Below are positions 34,001 to 43,351 of a DNA stretch of 64,000 nucleotides, one piece after another (within the stretch, counting starts at the first letter, position 1; each line of letters starts with the position of its first letter). This stretch comes from Neoceratodus forsteri (lineage: Eukaryota; Chordata; Ceratodontiformes; Ceratodontidae). The notes under the pieces were generated by a model. It was not told the DNA's origin and made no database searches. It was given only the letters and a program-made list of their open reading frames with translations. Made by a program: the position numbers and the translations under genes. The stretch lies in NCBI GenBank assembly GCA_016271365.2, contig CM028132.1, positions 1,188,155,001 through 1,188,219,000 on the forward strand, given 5' to 3'.

Positions 34001-34140
34001 GGGCTGCGGTGGTTGGGGTTGATACATTTGAGCTGATAAAATCTGGGGAACAGAGTGTGTGATGTGCCAGATAGGATATGAGCTCCTAGTGGCAGCTGCA
34101 TATAACCTGCCAATAGAGGAGTAGACACAGAAAATGTCAT
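31087..34140 (-). pseudogene. LINE endonuclease/RT polyprotein
   Basis: Endonuclease: RIASMNICSLPKKTAALQCW, ITAIVETWLSAS, GGRCAVYLHDSLL (34140-33496). Linker: YNAIHNQCTWAIRQAKSKYY (about 32930). RT: CPEQHGFRPGHSTTTALLEF and GAVFIDLSKAFDTVCHPLL (32329-32100), then LHADDAVLVA (about 31920), where the usual F/YADD is HADD, LVLNLKKTKSMLFA (about 31810) and YKYLGITFDSALSFHSHLNS. C terminus: KVQTSINKACRLLTGAPSR, then SWYNSLPTHI (31536-31087). Endonuclease would nick DNA and RT copy the RNA; frameshifts and stops make it inactive. Confidence 0.85.
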
Positions 34141-34254
34141 TGCTACCCGAGATATAGCCCTCTAGTGGCGAGAGGATATAATCTGCTAATGGAAAAGTAA
34201 AAAAAAAAAAATAAATAAAGTATCCCTGAAATAAAGTAGAAAAACAGGCTTTTT

Positions 34255-34848
34255 TTTTTATTTCTTTATCCCCCCAAGGGCCACCGGTCTGCCTTACCTT
34301 CCACGTCTGGCATCTCCCCTAGGTCCATCCGGCTGCCATCTCTTCGGGCTACCTCCAGCGTCCACATTCGGGCCACGCAGCGACCCCCACGGCTTGATCC
34401 CCGTGGCAAGGTGGTGGGGAGCACTCCCTCCGGAGCTCAACCCACCCCAGTCAGGATCCGGTACTGCCGTGCACCCTCGGGCGCCGAGAGAGTCCGCTAC
34501 GGGAGACAGCCATCATGCCGCAGTGACTAGTGCCCCAGTTTTTCCGCTTCCTTCCCCTGAGCCAGCAGGCGGCACTGACGTCCAGTGGTCATGCGCAGTC
34601 CGCACCAATGCTCTGCCCAGTGTCCGCCTCCGACTCTGTACTTGTGCTCCCAGCAGCAGTAGTACTGGTCTCCACCGGGGTCCCCTGCACCGGGATGCCC
34701 CTGATTCCCCAGGGAGAGGAGAGTTGTCCTTCGGACGCTCGATCTCTCCCCTGCTGACCCCCAGCACCGGGCTCGCTCTCGAACTCCTGGTCGCTGGGCG
34801 TGGCGCGAGGTGGCGCCCAGCGCCCAACCTCAGCGCCACTGGGCCGGC
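34255..34848 (-). mobile_element. SINE-B, complete copy with perfect target duplication
   Basis: GAAAAACAGGCTTTTT flanks it on both sides (34239-34254 and 34849-34864). On the minus strand it starts GCCGGCCCAGTGGCGCTGAG (A-box-like) with a B-box-like GGAGTTCGAGAGC at about 34780, and ends in an A-rich tail (T run at about 34251-34263). About 594 bp and GC-rich, with no coding capacity. It defines the length of this SINE family. Confidence 0.85.
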
Positions 34849-34984
34849 GAAAAACAGGCTTTTTAAAGGCTGGAAAATGAGGCTTGTTACATCAGAAAAA
34901 AGAGAACAAAAGAAGTGGGCAGGGACAGAGAGCACAGCAGACTGGGGATTGGGGTAGACACAGAGTGCAGGCCATAGAGCAGGA

Positions 34985-35990
34985 GAAGGATTTACACAGT
35001 CAAGGCTTTAACCTCCACATTGCGGCTACATGTAAGACAGTTTACTCAAAACTTGGTCTTGCCTTTAAAATTAGGTCCTCCCTCAATGATGCTACCCGGC
35101 TTGCTATTGCACAAGGATTTCTCCTCCCTGCTCTGACATATTGCTCTCAGGTTTACCTTAAAGCTAGCAAAGGAGCACTCCAGAAATGGAGTACCTGCTG
35201 TAACAGTATATGCAGATTTGCTCTCTCCGCTCACAGACTTACCCATCATTGCCTGCTCTACTCGAAACTAAATTGGCTCTCCCCAGGCTCGCTCAGACAC
35301 TATTCTGCGGGCTGTACAATTGATAATATGATCAGAACGGGGTCCCCTAAATACCTTGCCGAACTATTAACTCAGCCCTGCCAAGCATACCTCCTCAGGG
35401 CATCTGCTCAAACCCAACTTGAAATTCCCAGATATCTCACAAAAAAAGGAGAACGATCCTTTGCCATATCTGCCCCCCGCTCCTGGAACTCCATTCCCTC
35501 CCACATCAAACTCTCCAAATCCCACAAGGCCTTTAAACTGGGTCTTTGGGCACACCTATTAGAATCTGACTGCTGCTCTTGTGCTGTAACTTGAGCCTCT
35601 CTCCTAGCATTTTCTCCTCCCTATGGCACTTAATGATTTCCTGCTGGTCTCCAAAATCTGAAAGTTTCCCATATCCAGCAGAAATCCTATTTTTATAATG
35701 CTACTTCATTTAAGTTTTGTTTGCTGTTTGTCGTTTCAATTTAGTCATTGATGTATCATCAGATGAAAATAATTAATGTAATTTTATCTGTTTCTCTTTG
35801 TCATCACTGATGATGACTGTACCTAGCTGTATACTGTTCAAATGTTTGTTCTCACCTCATGCTGCATCATGAAATACTCTTTAATGTTGACTCTGGTCTC
35901 CCCTGTCTGTACTCTCCCGGGTCGTGCCTGAATATAGGCAACATTGTTGTCTAGTGTACTTACCTGGTAAATAAAAAACAAATAAATAAA
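34985..35990 (+). mobile_element. L2-type LINE 3' fragment, plus strand
   Basis: The open frame to 35594 is an RT C-terminal region (CKTVYSKLGLAFKIRSSLND, YLKASKGALQKWSTCCNSIC, RSWNSIPSHIKLSKSHKAFK). It is clearly related to the minus-strand LINE at 57935-60935 (NICRFALSAHRLTHHCLLY here, NICHFALAVH there). The 3' UTR ends ACTTACCTGGTAAATAAAAA followed by an AAAT repeat tail. It is 5'-truncated. Confidence 0.8.
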
Positions 35991-36193
35991 TAAAGGCTCA
36001 AAATTCACTTCTAATATCAACTCAGAACTTAAAATGACTATAAGGATTAAACAAATTATTAAACCCTGGTGCATAAATTTAACTAGAAAGACGGAGGGAG
36101 ATACAGTAGTTAGAGATGTGTTCAGCAGGAGATAATGTGGGCCACTTGGAAATCAGCTTCCACTGTTACCAAATCCAAAAGTCAGGGCTAGTA
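35991..36193 (+). pseudogene. LINE-X ORF1 continuation
   Basis: The frame GSKFTSNINSELKMTIRIKQ, then IIKPWCINLTRKTEGDTVVR, is open to a TAA at about 36135. GGMTCARAAYTCA-like words at 30716-30731 and 35993-36008 look like a diverged target duplication around the two LINEs inserted here. Confidence 0.45.
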
Positions 36194-36603
36194 CCTTGCA
36201 GTATCAGCTGAGCTGTAGCTCATGGAGGATTTCTGAACCACAGTTTAGATTCAAGAAATTGAGGGGTCCCTGGCCTAGTCAAGGCTCACTGGATCCCTTG
36301 CAGTATCAGCTGAGCTGTAGCTCATGGAGGATTTCTGAACCACTATTTAGGTTCAAGAAATTGAGGGGTCCCTGGCCTAGTCAAGGCTCGCTGGATTCCT
36401 TGCAGTATCAGCTGAGCTGTAGCTCATGGAGGATTTCTGAACCATAATTTAGGTTCAAGAAATTGAGGGGTCCCTGGCCTAGTCAAGGCTTGCTGGATCC
36501 CTTGCAGTATCAGCTGTGCTGTAGTTCATGGAGGATTTCTGAACCACAGTTCAGGTTCAAGAAATTGAGGGGTCCCTGGCCTAGTCAAGGCTCGCTGGAT
36601 CCC
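36194..36603 (+). repeat. 102-bp tandem repeat, four copies, reading frame preserved
   Basis: The word CCTTGCAGTATCAGCTG recurs at 36194, 36296, 36398 and 36500, exactly 102 bp apart, with only a few differences between copies. 102 bp is 34 codons; the frame encodes LQYQLSCSSWRISEP, then FRFKKLRGPWPSQGSLD, repeated, and is open through two and a half units until a TAA at about 36445. It lies inside LINE-X, between ORF1 parts. Confidence 0.95.
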
Positions 36604-37135
36604 TTAATTCCTTGCTGGTTACTAATCAGTTTTAGCTCTTAAATGCTATTGCACACAGAGTTAAAGATTTAGATAGGGTGGGAATTCAGGTTGGGGAATT
36701 GTTGACTTTGAAAGAGCTCTTTCCGGAGTTTTATACTAGTAATGGTAATGTAACAACTCAGTCTGAATCATACATTTCTATTTTTGGACTGAAGCAACTA
36801 CGTAATGAGAATAAGTATAACCTAAAGGAGAAAATGACTGATTTCTTAAATGTTTGCCTGGAAACTCACGTTAGCAGCCCTCCGATTGGTAATGTCTGGA
36901 GACAAGAATATGATGGACAGATTATGTTTTTGGTTAAGCAAGAGAGTTTGGTTAAGGAATTAAGGAAGAAACAGTCGACACTGGATGAATTAGATATTTA
37001 TGTGTGTATTGAAAATGATAAAGGAAATCCTGATAGTTCACTTTCAACTACACAATTTAAGGGGCACCAGTGGGAGATCCTAATTGAAACAGCTAATAGA
37101 TATGAGATGTTATCTTCAGTGGATCAATGACAAAT
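36604..37135 (+). pseudogene. LINE-X ORF1, C-terminal part
   Basis: The open frame 36678-37130 (HRVKDLDRVGIQVGELLTLK upstream of it is also open) encodes a 150-residue, mixed-charge segment (GLKQLRNENKYNLKEKMTDF, IMFLVKQESLVKELRKKQST). No named domain recognised. It ends at a TGA at about 37128-37130, about 100 bp before the endonuclease starts, which fits an ORF1/ORF2 boundary. Confidence 0.5.
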
Positions 37136-37136
37136 G

Positions 37137-37370
37137 GATTTTGTGAGAGGGAGGCCACAGGGATTAAAAATCAATCCGTTACATGTAAAAGACCCTTATC
37201 CATCAATTAGGACTGAAATGCCAAATGACCATGAAGATAAGCTTAATATATTGTCATGGAACCCATCTGGATTGGGGGAAAAGCTTGGAGATCTGGAAAT
37301 CATTTAATATTTAAATCTTTTCAATTTCATCTGTATACAGGAGACATGCGCCCTTAGCAATTATTACTTA
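37137..37370 (+). pseudogene. LINE-X ORF2, endonuclease start
   Basis: LNILSWNPSGLGEKLGDLEI (about 37236) and FICIQETCALSNYY match the first two endonuclease blocks (SWN, then QET with the catalytic Glu). A TAA lies between them. The reading is cut at about 37370 by a reversed LINE fragment and resumes at about 37916. Confidence 0.65.
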
Positions 37371-37915
37371 GGTTACGTAGGTTACATAGGTTAAACAGAG
37401 CTAGAAAGACTGTGGTCCGTATGCTCGCCAGTAATTAGTTATAACCCAGTATACGATTTTGTATTAAGTAGTTATCCAAATGTTTTTTAAAGGTATCAAT
37501 ATTGTTACTTGATACAATTTCCACAGGTAGCTTATTCCATATCTTGCAAACTCTTACTGTAAACCAAGTACTCTGTTTCTTTGAATTACATTGTTCAATG
37601 ATCAATTGCCAGGAATGGGCCCTTGTTGCATAGGATTTGTCCTTAACTTTTAAACCTAATAGATTACTTAAATCATTATCATGCATTGCTCTAAATGCCA
37701 GGCACAGATCACCTCTCATTCTGCGATACTCCAAGGTGAATAATCCCAAAGTGTCCAGTCTAGCTTGATACTCTAGACCTTTAACTTCTAATATGTTTTT
37801 AGTGGCCCGATGTTGAATTTTTTCTAATAATTTTATAGTACCTTTGTCCCCAGGTGCCCAGAACTGCGCACAGTACTCCAAGTGGATATAAGTCCTATAA
37901 CAAATTGGCAAAGAA
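37371..37915 (-). mobile_element. LINE 3' fragment (CR1/L2-type RT C terminus)
   Basis: The minus-strand frame 37911-37435 is open: HLEYCAQFWAPGDKGTIKLL, EKIQHRATKNILEVKG, LGLFTLEYRRMRGDLCLAFR, CKIWNKLPVEIVSSNNIDTF. This is the conserved C terminus of CR1/L2-group RTs. The 3' tail (left end, about 37365-37391) consists of repeats of an 8-base unit (GTAACCTA on the minus strand). It is 5'-truncated and inserted in LINE-X ORF2. Confidence 0.85.
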
Positions 37916-38348
37916 AGTTAAAAAATATGGAAGGGGGTTGGTGGACTTACAATCTTCATTAAGCTCGATAGAGATATAACAACTGAGGAACTAAGTAATA
38001 ATAGTAGTAATCTGCAAGTGGTTAAAATCATGGACAAGGATAAGGAGCTTTCGTTCATAATTAATGTTTATTCTAATCCACCTGGGAGCAAATATGGAGA
38101 TAAGGATTATCTTAAAACATTGGATGATTTAATAATTAGTATCCAAAACAATTATCCTGAAGGTAGGTTACTGATTATGGGTGATTTTAATGCTAGATTA
38201 GGACATTTACAAGCTTGTTCGGATGATATGGAGGCTGTTCTGACTTTAAGCGATCAAAAAAATGTGAGTTATACAAAGAAGGCCAAAGATTTGATAATTA
38301 ACAAAAGGGGAATAGATCTGCACAGAGTAATGACAAATAGGAATCTCT
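37916..38348 (+). pseudogene. LINE-X ORF2, endonuclease middle part
   Basis: GVGGLTIFIKLDRDITTEEL, SFIINVYSNPPGSKYGDKDY and LLIMGDFNARLGHLQACSDD (the catalytic GDFNA block) are in one open frame. It breaks at NRNL where the MITE begins; across the MITE the same frame continues as CLLNVRTVLDSEEEYSFG. Confidence 0.8.
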
Positions 38349-40119
38349 GGCCCAGATATACAAAGCTGTGTGTGGTGCACAAACCGTTTGCATGGATTTA
38401 GCACGGGATTAGCGCGGGTCTGCAGTATTCAAAAGGACAAATAGCACACGCAAACCACATAACGCCGAGCAAACCATAATCATATGCAAGGGGCAAACTG
38501 AACATGAATACAGGTACTATGGGATATTCAGCGACTAGTGCCACGCTAAGGTGTTTAGCACAATGTGGCGTGACCCTTTGCACAGTACAAATTACCGCCC
38601 AGGAAAAGCTGGTCTTAACTCTGGGCAAACAGCTTTGTGTGACATTGTGGCCTTGCACAGCATTAGCATGGCTTTAGCGCGACCTTGCGCGACCCTAACA
38701 TATGACTGTGACACAGAGAAAATGCCACACATGGAGGAAACATGCTGCTCACTAATGGCACCACAATGATGCCAACTGCTGCCACGAGTCCCAGCCATGC
38801 CAGGCAGCATGTGGTGACCCGGCGCCCGGGGACACCATGGTAGTGTGGCCATACAGCACACACCTGCAGACCATACGTCCATGGTGACCAGCAGATGCCA
38901 GCACACACATGCAGCACTGTGGGCATGGTGGGTGCTGAGGGGAGGGTGTATGGGTGGCCAGGCCTCACCACAGACTGGGTGCAGCCACAAGGCTGGGACA
39001 CAGCATGCAGTGCACATGGGCCAGTATTGGGAATACCCCAGTACCAGTGTGCCTGTCCGATCTTACATGCCCCCCCAGTCACATACCGCACAACTGTACA
39101 TACACCACAGCACACACATCCGGCCATGTCTATGTCATTATGACCATCCCATGCCAGATGTGCAGCATCTGTGGGTCTCACAACAGTGTGACAGTAATGT
39201 CCACTGGCAGTACACACCTGCAAGGTGGGCTTGTCACTGTGTACAGTGCAGTGGCATTCACTACCCTGCACACCATAGGCATTGCTGTGTCCCTCACACT
39301 ACTGGCCCCCATGCTGCTGTGGTGTCTGCTGTGCACTGTAGCATGCCCTACAATGTGACAGTTGCATGTATCACCACCACCACCTGTGCCTGTGCTGTGT
39401 TGTCCCCTGGGGTACACAATGCTATGCTGTACTGCATACATGTAGCCTGCAGCAACCATCATGCACTGTCAGACTGACCTACAGGTGGAGCTGCAGCCAG
39501 ACCTGGCCAGCCCCTGTACATCCAGACTGACCTACAGGTGGAGCTGTGGCACCCTGCAGTAACGCTGGGCAAACTGTATGCAAATCAGGGCATAATGAGA
39601 TGCTAATCTGGATGTTTGCCCAGTGACTACCTAAGTAGGTTAATTTGCATGTCACTTTTGAATATGGAAAATCTTAGCGCCAGGCAGATGTGTTTGCACC
39701 AGGCAAACAGCTTAGCTCCGCGCTAAAGCAGCACGGCGCTAACGGTTCAGAGAATATTATACAGTTTTGAACACTGTTCTTTCAAATCCACTGCTGCCTG
39801 CAGCTGTACTGGGTCCACACATTTGCTGGCACACACAATGGCCACATAGTTCACCTCTACCTACCCTCACGTCGCTGTACACTGTGCTGTTGTTGTGGTT
39901 TGCACTTCCTGGTTGCTATATTTAGTGCTGTCTTATTCCGGGGCTACGTTTGCCCTGCACTCCCAGCCCAGTTTGCACGGCCTCATTCCCATGCTATATT
40001 CAGAAGCTGTTTGCCCCGGGCTATTCTTTTTGAATATAGCTTGCTTTGTGCTCCAGGCTAAATTTGCCCGCAGGGCAGTGCTAATTTAGCCTCTTGGCAA
40101 AGTTTTGAATATCTGGCCC
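38349..40119. mobile_element. Harbinger-like MITE in LINE-X
   Basis: Ends are inverted: GGCCCAGATATACAAAG (38349) and, read inward from the right, GGGCCAGATATTCAAAA (40119). TCT lies on both sides (38346-38348 and 40120-40122), a 3-bp target duplication. There is no coding region; CA/TG-rich inside. ATGCAAAT octamers lie at 39578-39585 and, inverted, 39643-39650. A repeated 40-bp phrase (CAGACTGACCTACAGGTGGA) occurs at 39470 and 39521. Related to, but a different subfamily from, the other Harbinger elements. Confidence 0.85.
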
Positions 40120-42794
40120 TCTGTCTTTTAAATGTAAGGACAGTTTTAGATTCCGAGGAAGAATATTCATTTGGGGGGGGGGGGATGGCTTCTCAACTAT
40201 TGATTTTATATGGGTAAACATAAATGTGATTGAACAATGTTATTCTCTTCATCTGGAAGTTAGGCCAGAAAGTCAGCATTCTGGCCTGGAACTCCGATTA
40301 AAGAGAAAGGAATTTATTTAAAAAAATATTAAGAAGGAATATTTACCTATCCAAATAAAAATAAATAGTATTGAGTGAAAAATGATTGAAGCCCAAAATT
40401 TTGAAGCCATATTACAAAGTGCAGGGATCCTAACTAGAATATTAGACTCAATGGACAACCTTTCTGATAGTCAAATAATACCTGACTACAACTCTGTTAG
40501 CTCAATAGCATATATAATAACAAAAGAGGTTAAAGTAAAGAGAAAGAAAGGTCAACCATGGTATAATACTGAATGTCAGCAAGCAAGGAAACATTTAAAT
40601 ATTAAATTTAGGATATTAAAAATACAACCAAATAAGGATAATAACAAAAAAATGACCAGCTAAGAAAAGCCAATAAAACAGTACTAGATAATAATAAAGG
40701 AAAATATGTTAAACAACTATGGTTAGAATTCAAAGGGGCAGTCCAATTACGAGACAATAAATTGTTTTGGCATATCGTTAGATATGGTACTAAAACTAAT
40801 AATAGGATCGAAGCATATGTTGAACCCAATGTTTGGGAAACTCATTTTAAGCAATTACTTTACAGGAATGACCCTGAATATCTTGTAAAATTGTCTAAAT
40901 TGAAGTCCAGTGAATGAATTTATAGACCTAATGATGAGATAAAGATAATTGAGATAGAAAATGCAATGGACTCATTTAAAAGAAGAAAGGCACCAGGTCC
41001 AGATGGAGTCCCTTTAGATGTTATAATTAGGGCTAAGCAATACAGGATTCCTTTTTTATGTAAATTGTTTAATTACGTTTGGGTAATGGGGCTATTCCTA
41101 GAAGTTGGAATTTAAGTATTATTGTACCAATCTTTAAAAAAGGTGATAGAAAGGACCCGGGTTGTTATAGACCGATTAGTATCTTTGATACTATAGGGAA
41201 ACTGTTCTCAAGAATTTTAAATAATAGACTGTATAACTGGGTAAAAGCTAATAATATAATCGATGCAGCACAAGCTGGATTTAGAAAGGGGCATTCAACA
41301 ATTAATCAAAGTTTTACCTTGGCGCACCTTATATATAAATACAAAGTAGTAAAAAAACCAAAAATCTATTGCACCTTTATCGATCTTAAGTCAGCCTTTG
41401 ACAAAGTTAATAGAAATCTTCTTTGGAAAAGACTTCGTGATCTAGGGATAGATCCCCCCCCCACTAGAAATGATCAGGATGATGCATCAGAGTAATTACA
41501 CCAGCGTTGGGTACAACAACAGAAGAGAGTAAAGTAACTGGTTTGGATCCAATATACGGGTTAAACAGGGTTGTTCATTGGCCCCTTTGTTGTTTAATCT
41601 GTTCTTCTGCACTGTATTAAATAAAATGTATAATGAAGAATTTCACATGCCAAGGATTGGAAATAGAGCATTACCTTATCTGGCCTACGCGGATGACACG
41701 GCTTTACTTTCAACTAGTCATCTAGGTATGATAAGGAGTTTGGACAAACTTCATGTAGAGTGTTGCAGTGCAGACTTACAGATTAATTATAGTAAGACCA
41801 AAGTCCTGTTTTTTGGGGGTAATAGAAATAATTATAAATATTATATGAATCATCATAAATTGGATGTGGTAACAGCATTTTGTTACTTAGGACTGATCTT
41901 TAGCTAAAATGGAAATTGGTGTGCACATATAAGGGAGGCCAAATTGAAAGCTGAAAACTTTTTCCAAGCCCTTCTTTTTTAGTATTATTATTTTTTTTTT
42001 AACATGGAGGGACTTCCATAAAAGGCAACTTGATGGTAACAGATGCTAAGATAAAATCCCAACTCCTATATGGAGCTGACATTTGGGGGATTAATCTTAA
42101 AACTAATATGGGCATGGATTCATGTCTGAATAAACTCTATAAGAAGATGCTAGGGCTTCCTAACTGTGCTTCATCTGCATTAGTGAGGGCAGAGCTTGGC
42201 AAAGTGTCAATCGAATGTCAAATACAGCAAAGCCTAGTAAATTACTGGCTAAGGATATTCAGAATGAATCAGGATAGACTTCCACATCTTTGTCTCGAGG
42301 AGGGTATCTCATATCTCTGTTCCCACACAATTGTTCCCTGTATGAGGGTGGTAGAAGATATAATTAAACCCCTTGGGCTGTTGCAGGCTATTACAGATAG
42401 CCTTTGATATCCTCCTGCTCAGATAAAAGAACATGTGAACTCCAGAATTAAAGATGCTCATATTCAGAAAGATCTGGAGGTTGGCAGATTATCCAAAGCC
42501 TGTCCTTGGTTGGCAAAAAATAAGAGAGATCATAAATTAGAAAAATATTTGGAAATCTTACAAAACCCAAAACACAGGAATGCTCTCACTAGATTCCGAT
42601 TTGAATGTATTTCTAGTAATCTTAGGAAGGGGAGATATGAGAAGAAAGTTGGTGAAGATTTGATGTGTAAATGTGGGATAGCCCAAGATAATTTGCTTCA
42701 TGTGGTCATGTTGTGCTCCTTATATGAAAAAAACAGGTCATCCCTGTTGGGAAATATAATACAAAAAAACTTATATATCAGCCAGACCATATAA
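40120..42794 (+). pseudogene. LINE-X ORF2, endonuclease end, RT and C-terminal motif
   Basis: Endonuclease end: FIWVNINVIEQCYSLHLEV and RPESQHSGLEL (about 40205-40300). RT: RRKAPGPDGVPLDVII (about 40985), GCYRPISIFDTIGKLFSRIL (about 41160), AAQAGFRKGHSTINQSF, CTFIDLKSAFDKVNRNLLWK (about 41370), PLLFNLFF, catalytic LAYADDTALLSTSH (41686) and LQINYSKTKVLFF. C terminus to 42794 includes a Cys/His cluster: CKCGIAQDNLLHVVMLC (about 42667), as in several LINE groups. Stops and frameshifts occur between blocks; inactive. Confidence 0.85.
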
Positions 42795-43351
42795 TGACAT
42801 ATTTATTTAAAGTACAGGATGGGGGGGTGCTTATCCCTGTTGCCTCCCTCTTAAGCTATATAGAGCTAAGAGGATATCATTTGATGTCTTGATTTTGCTG
42901 GGGTGGTAATTACAGAAGTTAAAAAAGGCTATTTTACCCTATTATACCCTATGAGTTTTTTAATGCTCCTAGGATTCTATAGTCTCTTATAATATGTTGA
43001 TTATTGGTCCTTAGGTAACTCAGTTTTAGAGTTGGATGTATATTTATTTAATTATTTATCTCATGGTGTTAAAATGCAATATTGAGATAATTGGGTCAGA
43101 GGTAGAGATGGTTGCACTTTATGAATATATTATATTTAATATAAAATTAGCCCCCAATGTATGTTTTAATGGGTATGGGTAATACTGATATGTTGCTAAG
43201 ATATACCAGTTTTTTAATGTATGTATAATGAAGATGTATATGTCTAACGGAATTTTACTCTTTTGTATTTTTGTATTGTGGAAAACTTTCTTTTTTTTTT
43301 TAAATTTGTAATGGTATTGTATGCTGATCAATAAAATTTGATTGATTGATG
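42795..43351 (+). other. LINE-X 3' UTR and tail
   Basis: AT-rich and non-coding. It contains AATAAAATTTGATTGATTGA at the end; the tail is a short TTGA repeat. Confidence 0.6.

Larger units (their letters stand above)
30735..34984 (-). mobile_element. L2/CR1-group LINE with degenerate 2A-like motif
   Basis: The 3' end is at the left, with an AAATAAATAAA-type tail (seen as its complement at 30733-30757). The minus-strand translation from 34140 includes LLLLLSGNVHPNTVP (33966-33937), a decayed 2A-like motif, then endonuclease blocks, RT blocks and a C-terminal region to 31087. The 5' part (34140-34984) is split by a SINE-B copy. Its 5' end meets the 5' end of a plus-strand LINE fragment. Confidence 0.8.
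19955..43351 (+). mobile_element. LINE-X: large two-ORF LINE of unclear clade, split by five or more insertions
   Basis: The flanks TACTGGCCCGGGA (19942-19954) and TACTGGCCCAGGA (43352-43364) are a 13-bp target duplication with one mismatch. The 3' end carries AATAAAATTTGATTGATTGA, a short TTGA repeat tail rather than poly-A. Own segments are about 19955-23692, 30599-30734, 35991-37370, 37916-38348 and 40120-43351 (about 8.9 kb). It has a long 5' UTR, a charged ORF1 and an apurinic-endonuclease plus RT ORF2 with a C-terminal Cys/His motif. I cannot place it confidently; I-, Vingi- or RTE-related groups are possible. Confidence 0.75.

Noticed and set aside
36194..36603. CRISPR-like array
   Set aside because: The units are contiguous without unique spacers, and the setting is a vertebrate LINE.
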